64,000 bases of DNA from Neogemmobacter tilapiae (GTDB taxonomy: Bacteria > Pseudomonadota > Alphaproteobacteria > Rhodobacterales > Rhodobacteraceae). The stretch covers positions 1-64,000 of the forward strand of contig NZ_BMYJ01000006.1 of the NCBI RefSeq assembly GCF_014652215.1, written 5' to 3'. The notes beneath the pieces were generated by a model. The model made no database searches, had not been told where the DNA came from, and was given only the letters and a program-made list of their open reading frames with translations. This document shows positions 26,812 to 35,145 of the stretch, in pieces. The position numbers and the translations under genes were made by a program. The first letter of the stretch is position 1, and every line of letters begins with the position of its first letter.

Positions 26812-28104
26812 ATGCCACATCTTCTTCTCGGACAAGTCCTTTCCTTCCACGCCAACCCCTTCCACACCGACCCCCTTCAAGCCGCCCATATCGAAACCCA
26901 TGGCGCCGTCCTCATCGACCAAGGCCGCATCCTCGCCACCGGCCCTGCCGTCCAACTCCGCCCCCAACACCCCCAAGCCACAGTCCACGACTACGGCCAG
27001 GCCCTCATTTCCCCCGGCTTCATCGACGCCCATGTCCATTACCCCCAAACCCCCATCATCGCCTCTTGGGGCAAGCGTCTTATTGACTGGCTCAACACCT
27101 ACACCTTCCCCCAAGAGGCCCGCTTTCACGACCCCAACTATGCCCTCGACATCGCCAACCGCTACTGCGACCTCACCCTTGCCCATGGTACCACCTCTTT
27201 CTGCACCTACACCACCATCCACCCCACCTCTGTCGATGCCATCTTCACCGCCGCCCAAACCCGCCGCCAACGCATCTGGGCTGGCAAAACCTGCATGGAC
27301 CGCAACGCCCCCGACAACCTCCTCGACACCCCCAAATCCGCCTATGACGACTCCAAAGCCCTCCTCCAGAAATGGCACGCCCAAGACCGCCTTTCCTATG
27401 TCATCACCCCCCGCTTTTCCCCCACCTCCACCCCCGAACAGCTTCACGCCTTGGGCTCCCTCTGGCGCGAATACCCCGATTGCCTCATGCAGACCCACCT
27501 TTCTGAGCAACTCGACGAAATCGCTTGGGTCAAAGACCTTTTCCCCCAATCCCGTGACTACCTTGACACCTATGAGGCCCAAGGCCTGCTGGGCGAACGC
27601 GCCCTTTACGGCCACTCCATCCACCTCACCCCCCGCGAAATCGCCCGCCTGACCGAGGCCGGCGCTTCCCTCATCCACTGCCCCACCTCCAATGCCTTCA
27701 TCGGCTCGGGCCTGTTCGACATGACCCTCGCCAAAACCCTCCGCACCGGCCTTGCCACCGACACCGGCGGCGGTTCCTCCTTCTCCATGCTCCGCACCAT
27801 GGCCGCGGCCTATGACATTGCCCAGCTCCGCGGCCAGTCGCTCCACCCCGCCCAGCTTTGGTGGCTCGCCACCCAAGGCTCCGCCCGCGCCCTGCACGCC
27901 GACCACCAGATCGGGAATATTGCGCCCGGAATGGAGGCCGACCTGACCATCCTCGACCTCGCCTCCACCCCCGCCATCGCCCAAGCGGTGGAACGGGCTG
28001 AGACCCCTTGGCAAGCCCTCTTCCCCACCGTGATGATGGGCGACGACCGCGCGATCAGGGCGGTTTGGGTGGGGGGCGAGGAGCACAGACAGACAGCCCC
28101 GTAG
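26812..28104 (+). CDS. guaD: guanine deaminase
   Basis: GuaD is an amidohydrolase that converts guanine to xanthine and ammonia in the cytoplasm. The 430-aa protein has the metal motif PGFIDAHVHYPQT near residue 69-81, followed by the guanine-deaminase pattern ASWGKRLIDWLNTYTFP. It also has THLSEQLDEIAWV near 230, GHSIHLTPRE near 267 and the catalytic aspartate in ATDTGGGSSFSM near 315. Length fits the family. Codon use is very strongly C-ending, even compared with neighbours. It stands alone here; a repeat-rich interval follows. Confidence 0.93.
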   Translation: MPHLLLGQVLSFHANPFHTDPLQAAHIETHGAVLIDQGRILATGPAVQLRPQHPQATVHDYGQALISPGFIDAHVHYPQTPIIASWGKRLIDWLNTYTFPQEARFHDPNYALDIANRYCDLTLAHGTTSFCTYTTIHPTSVDAIFTAAQTRRQRIWAGKTCMDRNAPDNLLDTPKSAYDDSKALLQKWHAQDRLSYVITPRFSPTSTPEQLHALGSLWREYPDCLMQTHLSEQLDEIAWVKDLFPQSRDYLDTYEAQGLLGERALYGHSIHLTPREIARLTEAGASLIHCPTSNAFIGSGLFDMTLAKTLRTGLATDTGGGSSFSMLRTMAAAYDIAQLRGQSLHPAQLWWLATQGSARALHADHQIGNIAPGMEADLTILDLASTPAIAQAVERAETPWQALFPTVMMGDDRAIRAVWVGGEEHRQTAP

Positions 28105-28310
28105 GGTGCGTGATTTCACGCACCACCCACATAACCCAACAAAAACAACCACTCCCCGTAGGGTGCGCCTTCATGGCGCACCAAGAAGCGACCACAACTC
28201 CACGCGACCACCCCTCAACCCACCCCACGCCGCCCCGGCCCCCGAGCCGGGGCCTCGCCGTTCAAAGCGAAACCGTCGAGGCCCCGGGTCAAGCCCGGGG
28301 CGACGAACCA
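28096..28310. repeat. cluster of short palindromic repeats
   Basis: Two similar hairpins, GTAGGGTGCGTGATTTCACG with CACC and GTAGGGTGCGCCTTCATGGC with GCACC (about 28101-28123 and 28158-28182), share the GTAGGGTGCG arm. They are followed by GC-rich inverted repeats with GGCCCCGGGTCAAGCCCGGG near 28280-28303. These look like REP-type intergenic elements between guaD and the XRE gene. No gene is seen in this stretch. Confidence 0.65.
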
Positions 28311-28385
28311 ATGCCACAAACCCTTGCGACATTCCTTCAAGGGAATATATTCGCCCCACTCGAACGCCGAAAGGCAGGAACAAAA

Positions 28386-28700
28386 ATGACCGGACGCACC
28401 TCTTTCTCTGTCCTTCGCAGCCGGATGTCCCCTGAATCCCAAGCGCAAGCCCATGAAAAATCCTTGGCGCTAAAGGGGGACATGGCCCTCGCCGAACTCC
28501 GCCGCGCCATGCGCCTCTCACAAGAGGAATTGGCCGCCGCCCTGAACATCAACCAGGCCTCGGTCGCCAAAATGGAAAAGCGCACCGACATGTATGTCGG
28601 CACCCTGCGCCGCTTCATTCAGGCGATGGGCGGAGAGTTGGACATCATCGCCCGCTTCCCGGATCGGTCAATCAAGATTGATCAGTTTGGGGATCGGTGA
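28386..28700 (+). CDS. XRE-family antitoxin-like regulator
   Basis: A 104-aa protein with one Cro/C1-type helix-turn-helix from about residue 37 to 90 (LAELRRAMRLSQEELAAAL followed by NINQASVAKMEKR). It ends with the GGELDIIARFPD pattern seen in HigA-like antitoxins that are paired with RelE/ParE toxins. The ATG at 28386 has AGGCAGGA upstream at a good distance; an in-frame start at 28311 is possible. No toxin gene is found on either side, so it may be a solitary antitoxin or a remnant. It sits at the edge of an accessory segment. Confidence 0.8.
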   Translation: MTGRTSFSVLRSRMSPESQAQAHEKSLALKGDMALAELRRAMRLSQEELAAALNINQASVAKMEKRTDMYVGTLRRFIQAMGGELDIIARFPDRSIKIDQFGDR

Positions 28701-28789
28701 AGGGGGGCGGCCCGGAATGCTGTCAGGATAGAACTTCCCGAAGGCGATGGTTGGCGATTAGGGGGGCAGAAGCGCGAGTGAGGGCTTGC

Positions 28790-30412
28790 CTATCCGCGCT
28801 CACTGTTCTCAAAATCGTACAAGACAAGGGCCGCTCTAAACAGCGAACTGTAGTCTTTCGATTCCAGGGCCGACCGCCCCATGCTTTCAATCGCCGCCCG
28901 TTGTATGCTCGAATTTTTTAAATCAAATCCGACTGTTGCAATACATCGGTATATCCACCCCGCCTTGTGTCCTCCATACAGCCCCTCCTGCAAGATGACT
29001 TCCGAAGTGGCAACAGACCAAGCGAGATGGGCTTGGCTCGCATCAAAGAGAACCAACTCTTGGGCGTGACATGCCCGAACATAAGCGAAGTCTTCTTCTG
29101 TCAACGCCGACTTTGCCGCCGACAAAAGCTGGTCCAGATGATCTACGGGCACATCGGGTGTCAGCACCTCGCTCCACGCATAGTCAGGCTGCTCAATCCC
29201 CTGCATCAACCTGACGGCCGCGTCGATGTCCCCAAGCCTTGCCCGCAGATTGGCAATTTCGCGGCTGGCCTGCGCGCCCAGCCCAAAGCCGCCCCATTGA
29301 ATCGGGCCGCTCACCATACCAATTCCGACAACCTCATTCTCTTTTCTGGGAAAATCCGCCTCGGCCAGATCAAGACTGTGTCGAATCTCGGCAGTATCTG
29401 CACCGGCCAAAGCCAAAGCCTTGGCCGCTTCAATATGCGGGAATGCCGGAAAGATGCCGCGTTTTTGCTGGGCAAGCGCTGCAAGCTCTCGGGCGAAATC
29501 CAGTGCCTGCTCTGTGTCTCCACGTTCAGCGGTGCGCTCTATGATTTCACCCATTTCGGTAAAATCTGGCCAAGGCTCTTTGCGCGCCGCCTTGGAAAAT
29601 AAATCTGACAGGTAAGTCCGCGCAACAGCCACATCACCGGATACCTCGGCCGCACGAAGTTGCATCTCTTTTTGGCAGTCCACTTTTTCCCCGCATAGCT
29701 CAGCAGCAATTTCAGGGCCGATCAAAACAAAAACTTCATCATTCAGTCGCTCATGCCAGTTTTCATCCGTGGCCAACGGCCGCAAAACATCAACAGCGTC
29801 ATCACGTTGTCCCACAAGCGCAAACAGTTCGGCTGCATAGGCTCGATACGTGGCGCTCTGCGGGCCAGACCCGCTAACCTTTTCGGCGATCATCGCGGCC
29901 ATTTCCGAAATGATCGCGCGTGTCTTATCATCCGGTAGGCGTCGCACCACATTCCGTGGGCCATAGGGCTGGTCGCCCCAAAGATCCAGTGCACTGATAA
30001 AAATAGAGCCCGGATCTGCACCGGCGGTTTGCGCAAAGGCGTCCCTTGGGCTTTGCCCCCCCATGATCGCCGCGGTCATCCGATGGCTCGCCACATGCCG
30101 GTTTGCCGCCGCTATGGCCGCTTCCGGAGAGCTTTCTTTGCCTTGTTGGATGCGCAGTTCAAGCGCAAATGCTTGATCAATGTACTCCATCTGCCCCAGC
30201 GCCCTGATCTCATTCAGGTAACTGGGCAGCGATTTGGCCCGCGATGCCTCCGCGACTCCTATGTCAGCCAAGCAAGTCGAAGTCATCTGCGTGGCACAGT
30301 TGGTGTATTGGTCGTTCAATTCTCGGCGCCCAGGCAAAAATTCAAGCGCCAAGAAAATCGCGAAGGCCGCTATCAGGGTGAGAAGTCCTAGGCGTGGCAT
30401 GTCTTTAATCAT
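28790..30412 (-). CDS. 540-aa membrane-anchored protein of unknown function
   Basis: An intact frame with a single N-terminal membrane helix (RLGLLTLIAAFAIFLALEFL) and a large, alpha-helical, probably periplasmic part. It has TPR-like helical spacing (for example DFARELAALAQQKRG, ALALAGADTAEIRHSLDLAEADF). Cysteines are few, the earliest in NCATQMTSTC, which might form a disulfide. I recognise no family. The gene is lower in GC and has less biased codons than the surrounding genes, suggesting recent acquisition. The start at 30412 or the methionine four codons in are both possible. It lies alone between the XRE gene and a long intergenic region. Confidence 0.7.
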   Translation of the reverse strand: MIKDMPRLGLLTLIAAFAIFLALEFLPGRRELNDQYTNCATQMTSTCLADIGVAEASRAKSLPSYLNEIRALGQMEYIDQAFALELRIQQGKESSPEAAIAAANRHVASHRMTAAIMGGQSPRDAFAQTAGADPGSIFISALDLWGDQPYGPRNVVRRLPDDKTRAIISEMAAMIAEKVSGSGPQSATYRAYAAELFALVGQRDDAVDVLRPLATDENWHERLNDEVFVLIGPEIAAELCGEKVDCQKEMQLRAAEVSGDVAVARTYLSDLFSKAARKEPWPDFTEMGEIIERTAERGDTEQALDFARELAALAQQKRGIFPAFPHIEAAKALALAGADTAEIRHSLDLAEADFPRKENEVVGIGMVSGPIQWGGFGLGAQASREIANLRARLGDIDAAVRLMQGIEQPDYAWSEVLTPDVPVDHLDQLLSAAKSALTEEDFAYVRACHAQELVLFDASQAHLAWSVATSEVILQEGLYGGHKAGWIYRCIATVGFDLKNSSIQRAAIESMGRSALESKDYSSLFRAALVLYDFENSERG

Positions 30413-30746
30413 TGAGGGGCATCAGCACAGTAGTGAGTTGATATTCTGAAACAGTTGATAAAGTACTTACAGGGCTAAAGGCCATGCCATATCGCGCTTG
30501 GGATGATTGCATTTCTTTTCTATCCCGTGAAGGCTGCATTTTCCTTTCATGGCATCACTCTTGCAGTGCAGCGGGTTGACTCATGTAGAAAAACATTCAA
30601 TATATAGCATATATCAACAATCCCAACACCTTACCCCCCATTTCACGCGTGAAAACCCCCTGCACAGCCCCTGTGCGGCCCCGACCCCTTCCAACGAAAC
30701 CGATCCTCCCTTACATCCGAACCCAACGCATCCAAGGTTCGCAATC
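30413..30746 (+). promoter_or_regulatory. A/T-rich intergenic region before the LLM oxidoreductase
   Basis: No gene is visible. TTGACT (30576-30581) is followed by an A/T-rich stretch ending in TATATAGCATATATC (30601-30615), a plausible promoter with a 17-19 base spacer. Further down is the perfect palindrome TTTCACGCGTGAAA (30641-30654), which also occurs at 45465. The start of this region is the shared upstream of the minus-strand 540-aa gene. Confidence 0.4.
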
Positions 30747-31766
30747 ATGAAAAAGATCGGTTTCCTCTCCTTCGGCCATTGGTCCCCCTCGCCGCAGTCC
30801 GGCACCCGTTCGGCGGCCGATGTTCTCCTCCAATCCATCGAACTGGCCGAGGCGGCCGAGGAACTGGGGGCCGACGGGGCCTATTATCGGGTCCACCATT
30901 TCGCCCGCCAACTCGCCTCGCCCTTCCCCCTGCTGGCCGCCGTGGGGGCGCGGACGAAGACCATCGAAATCGGGACCGGCGTCATCGACATGCGCTACGA
31001 AAACCCGTTTTACATGGTCGAGGATGCCAGCTCCGCCGACCTGATCGCGGGCGGTCGCCTGCAACTCGGCATCTCTCGCGGTTCGCCCGAGCAGGTGATC
31101 GAAGGCTGGCGGCATTTCGGATATGCCCCGGCAGAAGGCGAGACCGAGGCCGACATGGCCCGCCGCCACGCCGAGACTTTCTATGAACTGCTGAAAGGCA
31201 AGGGCTTCGCCAAACCCAACCCCCGCCCCATGTTCCCCAACCCGCCGGGTCTTTTGCGGCTGGAACCGGTATCGGAAGGCCTGCGCGACCGGATCTGGTG
31301 GGGTGCCGCCTCAGACGCGACGGCGGTCTGGGCGGGGACTTTGGGGATGAACCTGCAAAGCTCCACCCTGAAATGGGACGAGTCGGGCGAACCGCTGCAC
31401 ATCCAGCAAACCAAACAAATCCGGGCGTATAAAGAGGCCTTCAAAGCGGCGGGCCACCAACGGGAACCCCGTGTGTCGGTCAGCCGGTCGATCTTTGCCC
31501 TGATGAACGACATGGACCGGATCTATTTCGGCGATGGTCGGCCCGAACAGGACCAGATTGGCGTCATCGACAACACCCGCGCCGTCTTTGGCCGGTCCTA
31601 TGCTGCCGAACCCGACAAACTGATCGACATGCTGCGCGAGGATACGGCCATTGCCGAGGCGGATACGCTGCTTCTGACCGTGCCGAACCAGCTGGGCGTG
31701 GCCTACAACGCCCATGTGATCGAATCGATCCTGAAACACGTCGCCCCGGCTTTGGGCTGGCGTTAA
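30747..31766 (+). CDS. LLM-class flavin-dependent oxidoreductase
   Basis: A 339-aa luciferase-like monooxygenase-fold protein that would use reduced FMN. Markers are the opening KKIGFLSFGHW, SIELAEAAEELGADGAYYRVHHF near residue 35, GTGVIDMRYENPFYMVEDASSAD near 75-95 and LQLGISRGSPEQ near 105-116. The substrate cannot be told from the sequence; pyrimidine oxygenase RutA belongs to the same superfamily, but this one lacks a Rut neighbourhood. The ATG at 30747 is chosen because it matches the family N-terminus; the frame extends upstream to 30549 without support. Confidence 0.88.
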   Translation: MKKIGFLSFGHWSPSPQSGTRSAADVLLQSIELAEAAEELGADGAYYRVHHFARQLASPFPLLAAVGARTKTIEIGTGVIDMRYENPFYMVEDASSADLIAGGRLQLGISRGSPEQVIEGWRHFGYAPAEGETEADMARRHAETFYELLKGKGFAKPNPRPMFPNPPGLLRLEPVSEGLRDRIWWGAASDATAVWAGTLGMNLQSSTLKWDESGEPLHIQQTKQIRAYKEAFKAAGHQREPRVSVSRSIFALMNDMDRIYFGDGRPEQDQIGVIDNTRAVFGRSYAAEPDKLIDMLREDTAIAEADTLLLTVPNQLGVAYNAHVIESILKHVAPALGWR

Positions 31767-32488
31767 GCGGCCCGCAGTTCGACAACCATTTCTTCTGATT
31801 GGGTGGGGTCAAAATCCAGCCCCGCCCAGTCGCCCCAAAGGCCTGTCAGCCTTAACCCCGCCGCATTGGCCAGCCGTTCGATCTGGATGGGCTGCCAGAA
31901 CCGCAGGCGGCTTTCGCTGGTCAGGCTTTCCCCCGACACCACAAATTCCTGCGTAAAGTCGATCATGTCGCCCTGTCTTTGGCGAACACAGCGGCGGATC
32001 AGCACCGGCCCCTGATCGGTGGTCCAGTGTTGCTCCTTGTTCCAACGCGCCGCCCAATCCAGCGCCGGGTTGCGCGTTTCAAAGACAACGCGGCCGTTAG
32101 GGGCCAGATGCAAGGCCATGGTCTGCAACACCGCCAAGGCCTGCGCCTCGTCCAGCAGGACCTGAAAGGCATTGCCCGTCATCACCACCAGATCAAAGCG
32201 CCCCGCATCGCGGAACGTCTCGGCTGTGGCTTCCACCCAGCGGACCAGCGACCCGTCCTTGCGCTGGCGCGCCACCACCAGCATCGCAGGGGACGGATCA
32301 ACACCCGTGACCCGATGCCCCGCCCGCGCAAAGGCCGCCGTCAGCAACCCCGTGCCGCAGCCCAGATCCAGCACCGAAATCGGACTGGCCCCCGCCAGCG
32401 ACAGATAAAAGTCGCGATCTTCCGACCAGCCGCTTTCCAGATCATAGATCGCGGCCAGCCGGGCATCGGCATAGTGCAGATCGACCAT
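31763..32488 (-). CDS. class I SAM-dependent methyltransferase
   Basis: A 241-aa Rossmann-fold methyltransferase. Motif I is VLDLGCGTGLLTAAFARAGH near residue 40-60, followed by the acidic GVDPSPAML loop, motif II-like RFDLVVMTGNAFQVL and LAPNGRVVFETRNP. The substrate is unknown; the C-terminal beta-rich part resembles small-molecule methyltransferases. It overlaps the end of the convergent LLM gene by four bases and is likely the last gene of a minus-strand run with the twin RraB-like genes. Confidence 0.85.
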   Translation of the reverse strand: MVDLHYADARLAAIYDLESGWSEDRDFYLSLAGASPISVLDLGCGTGLLTAAFARAGHRVTGVDPSPAMLVVARQRKDGSLVRWVEATAETFRDAGRFDLVVMTGNAFQVLLDEAQALAVLQTMALHLAPNGRVVFETRNPALDWAARWNKEQHWTTDQGPVLIRRCVRQRQGDMIDFTQEFVVSGESLTSESRLRFWQPIQIERLANAAGLRLTGLWGDWAGLDFDPTQSEEMVVELRAA

Positions 32489-32496
32489 CCGCCAAC

Positions 32497-32823
32497 CTAT
32501 TCCTCGGTGAACAGGCCCCAGCCGTCAGGCAGGAAGTCAAAGCGCAGCGCGATTTCGGTGCCCAGCTTTTCCCAGTGCCAGATGTTTTCATCGGTCGTCT
32601 CGATCGGCCCGATGGTGGCCTCAAAATATTCGTCATCCTCGTGGTGAACAGTCGTAAAACCCGCCGCCTGCAGCGCCGTCGCAAGACCCGTCCAGTTGGC
32701 GTCAAAGCCATCGGGATAGAACTGGAAATCCACCATCGCCTTGGCCGGAAAATCCGCTTCCTGCCGCATCTCGGCCAGGCTTTCCAGCGTTTCGGCCCGC
32801 TGTTCTTCGTAATCGTGTGCCAT
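32497..32823 (-). CDS. RraB-like protein, copy 1
   Basis: A 108-aa acidic protein (MAHDYEEQRAETLESLAEM ... VDFQFYPDGFDANWTGLATAL ... GIALRFDF-like IALRFDFLPDGWGLF) that fits the RraB family. RraB in E. coli binds and inhibits RNase E. It is clearly paralogous to the next gene upstream on the same strand (32844-33173). Shared segments are SHDY/AHDY, the FYPDG/FFPES turn, NWxGLxxALxAxGF, and the EIAL-F-F-PDGW end. A 20-base gap separates the two. The function in this organism is inferred only. Confidence 0.8.
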   Translation of the reverse strand: MAHDYEEQRAETLESLAEMRQEADFPAKAMVDFQFYPDGFDANWTGLATALQAAGFTTVHHEDDEYFEATIGPIETTDENIWHWEKLGTEIALRFDFLPDGWGLFTEE

Positions 32824-32843
32824 TGTGTTCCCCGCTTTCCGAC

Positions 32844-33173
32844 CTAGTTTCCGTCTTCCATCAACACCCAGCCATCCGGCTCGAATTCAAAGGTCAGCGC
32901 GATTTCGGTCGCGATCTTTTCCTGTTTCCAGATCTCTTGCGGCGTCACCGGAATCGGTCCGAAACTGGCGTCCAGCGTATCCTCATCCTCGAACACGGCG
33001 CAGCGAAAGCCTTTCGCCTCCAGCGCCTTGCTCAAGCCCGCCCAGTTCGGTTCGCTGGATTCTGGAAAGAACTGATAGGTGATGACCGCCGATTTCGGCA
33101 GGTCAGCCCCTTCGCCCAAAGCTTCAAAGGTTTCAAAGGTTTCGGCCTTTTGGGCGTTGTAATCATGGGACAT
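32844..33173 (-). CDS. RraB-like protein, copy 2
   Basis: A 109-aa paralog of the neighbouring RraB-like gene, with MSHDYNAQKAETFETFEAL, NWAGLSKALEAKGFRC and EIALTFEFEPDGW. The pair arose by tandem duplication and has since diverged; the acidic residues in the middle (FEDEDTLDASFGPI) differ. Ribonuclease-regulator function is taken from the family. The start is supported by similarity of the first residues to copy 1. It follows a secreted hypothetical protein gene by three bases and could be cotranscribed. Confidence 0.8.
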   Translation of the reverse strand: MSHDYNAQKAETFETFEALGEGADLPKSAVITYQFFPESSEPNWAGLSKALEAKGFRCAVFEDEDTLDASFGPIPVTPQEIWKQEKIATEIALTFEFEPDGWVLMEDGN

Positions 33174-33176
33174 GGG

Positions 33177-33752
33177 TCAGCTCGGGTTGGGGCAATAGCC
33201 CAGTTCAAAAATGCGGGTCGGGGTCCACAGCGCGGCGTTCTTGTCTTCGAAAGACAGGGCCGGGCCGGGTTCTTCGCTGCCGCCAAACATGGTCTTGCCG
33301 CTGGCCAGATCGGCGTCGCATTCATAGGACATGTCGGGCGACTGATAATCGGTGATCCGCCAGTAATAGCCAGTCGCCATGAACATGTTGTCCATGAACT
33401 GAATCGTCAGCGCCTCGCGCGTTTCGGCCTGTTCATCGGCGCTTTCTGTGACAGCAAGAAGCGTCATCGTGTCGCTGCCGGGGATCAGTTCCAGGCGTTG
33501 TTCGCCGGGTTCGATGAGGTTGTCGCGGAACATCAGCGTTTCGACGCGCATGGCGGGGTCGCCCGTGGCCTCGGGGACAGCGCCCATGCCGTTCCAGATT
33601 TGCAGGGCAACATGGTCGCCCTTATCCTCCATCTGGGCGCGGAAGTAGAAGCCTTGGTTGGATTCCCCGGCCCAGTTGCCAGTGACCTCCGACAGGATGG
33701 GGCCGGACAGGGCAGGGGAGGAGAGGAAGGGAAGCAGGATCAGAGCGCGCAT
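33177..33752 (-). CDS. secreted protein of unknown function
   Basis: A 191-aa protein with a signal peptide (MRALILLPFLSSPALSGPI, cleavage probably after SPALSG or nearby) and a beta-rich mature part containing two or more cysteines (YECDADLASG, ELGYCPNPS). I recognise no family. It is the first gene in a minus-strand run with the RraB-like pair and the methyltransferase. A periplasmic location is inferred from the signal peptide. Confidence 0.7.
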   Translation of the reverse strand: MRALILLPFLSSPALSGPILSEVTGNWAGESNQGFYFRAQMEDKGDHVALQIWNGMGAVPEATGDPAMRVETLMFRDNLIEPGEQRLELIPGSDTMTLLAVTESADEQAETREALTIQFMDNMFMATGYYWRITDYQSPDMSYECDADLASGKTMFGGSEEPGPALSFEDKNAALWTPTRIFELGYCPNPS

Positions 33753-33810
33753 GGGTTCCTCGGGCGGTTTGAAACCATTTAGCCGAAAGTGGCGGCAAGG
33801 GAAACGGGCG

Positions 33811-35145
33811 TTACCCCATCAACCCCTTGGCCAACACATTCTGCCTTTCCACCACGCGGCCCAAATCCACCGTCAGCATCCGACCCCCGCCCACCACCTG
33901 CCGCCCCTCAACGAACAGGTCGCGCACTTGGGTTGGCCCGCACAGCACCAAACCCGCCACGGCGTCCCAGTTGCCGGCGGCTTGCACCCCCGTCATATCC
34001 CAAACCGCCAGATCGGCGCGCATGCCCACGGCGATCTGGCCGCAATCGTTGCGGCCCAGAACCTCGGCCCCGCCACGGGTCGCCAGCCGCAGGGCGGTGC
34101 GGGCGGATAGGGCATCGGCCCCGTAAGCCACGCGTTGCAACAAAAGCGTCTGCCGCGCTTCGGCCATAAGATTCCCAGCGTCATTGCTGGCGGAACCATC
34201 CACTCCCAGCCCGACCTTTACCCCCCGCGCCAGCATGTCCCGCACCGGCGCGATGCCAGACCCAAGGCGGCAGTTGGAACAGGGGCAATGGGCGATGCCC
34301 GTGCCCGTGCGGGCGAACAGCGCCTGTTCAGTGGTATCCAGCTTCACGCAATGGGCGTGCCAGACATCGGGGCCGGTCCAGCCCAAATCCTCGGCATATT
34401 GCCCCGGACGGCAACCGAATTGTGCCAAGGAATAGGCGACATCCTCATCATTCTCGGCCAGATGGGTGTGCAGCATCACGCCCTTGTCCCGCGCCAGAAG
34501 GGCGGCTTCCCGCATCAGGTCGCGGCTGACGGAAAAGGGCGAACAGGGCGCAAGGCCTACGCGGACCATCGCCCCCGGCTTTCGGTCGTGAAAGCGGTCC
34601 ACGACGCGGATCATATCTTCCAGAATGTCCGTTTCCTTTTCCACCAGCGCATCCGGCGGCAGACCGCCCTTGCTTTCCCCAATGCTCATCGCGCCGCGTG
34701 TCGGGTGAAAGCGCAGGCCCACTTCGCGGGCGGCGTCAATGGTATCCTCCAGCCGCGCGCCGTTGGGGTAAAGATACAGATGGTCCGAGGTCAGCGTGCA
34801 GCCCGACAGCGCCAGTTCGGCAAGGCCCACTTGGGCCGAGACGAACATCTCTTCTGGCCCAAAGCGGGCCCAGATCGGGTAAAGCGTTTTCAGCCAGCCG
34901 AACAGCAGCGCGTCCTGCCCGCCCGGAACGGCGCGGGTCAGGGTCTGGTACAGGTGGTGATGGGTGTTCACTAAACCGGGTGTGACCACACAGCCCGAAG
35001 CGTTCAGAACCTGACCCGAGGTCGCCAGCCCATGGCCGACGGCCACAATAACGCCGTCACGGATCAGGACATCGCCCCCGGCGATTTCATCCCCTGCGTC
35101 GTTCATCGTGACCAGATGGGCGGCCCCCCGGATCAGGGTTTCCAT
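33811..35145 (-). CDS. 8-oxoguanine deaminase
   Basis: A 444-aa amidohydrolase of the TrzN/8-oxoguanine-deaminase type, which would convert 8-oxoguanine to urate. Motifs are PGLVNTHHHLYQTLTRAVPG near residue 54-73 (the HxH metal pair and substrate loop), GCTLTSDHLYLYPNG, HTHLAENDEDV near 221, HAHCVKLDTTE near 256 and GVDGSASND near 310-318. The YQTLTRA sequence is characteristic of this group rather than guanine or cytosine deaminases. It is the second purine-base deaminase in the window, together with guaD. It is separated from the CAP-domain gene by no gap. Confidence 0.88.
   Translation of the reverse strand: METLIRGAAHLVTMNDAGDEIAGGDVLIRDGVIVAVGHGLATSGQVLNASGCVVTPGLVNTHHHLYQTLTRAVPGGQDALLFGWLKTLYPIWARFGPEEMFVSAQVGLAELALSGCTLTSDHLYLYPNGARLEDTIDAAREVGLRFHPTRGAMSIGESKGGLPPDALVEKETDILEDMIRVVDRFHDRKPGAMVRVGLAPCSPFSVSRDLMREAALLARDKGVMLHTHLAENDEDVAYSLAQFGCRPGQYAEDLGWTGPDVWHAHCVKLDTTEQALFARTGTGIAHCPCSNCRLGSGIAPVRDMLARGVKVGLGVDGSASNDAGNLMAEARQTLLLQRVAYGADALSARTALRLATRGGAEVLGRNDCGQIAVGMRADLAVWDMTGVQAAGNWDAVAGLVLCGPTQVRDLFVEGRQVVGGGRMLTVDLGRVVERQNVLAKGLMG

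Noticed and set aside
30747-31766. RutA (pyrimidine oxygenase) of a Rut operon
   Set aside because: It is only a superfamily match; no rutB-F neighbours are present and it is 12 kb from the RutR gene.
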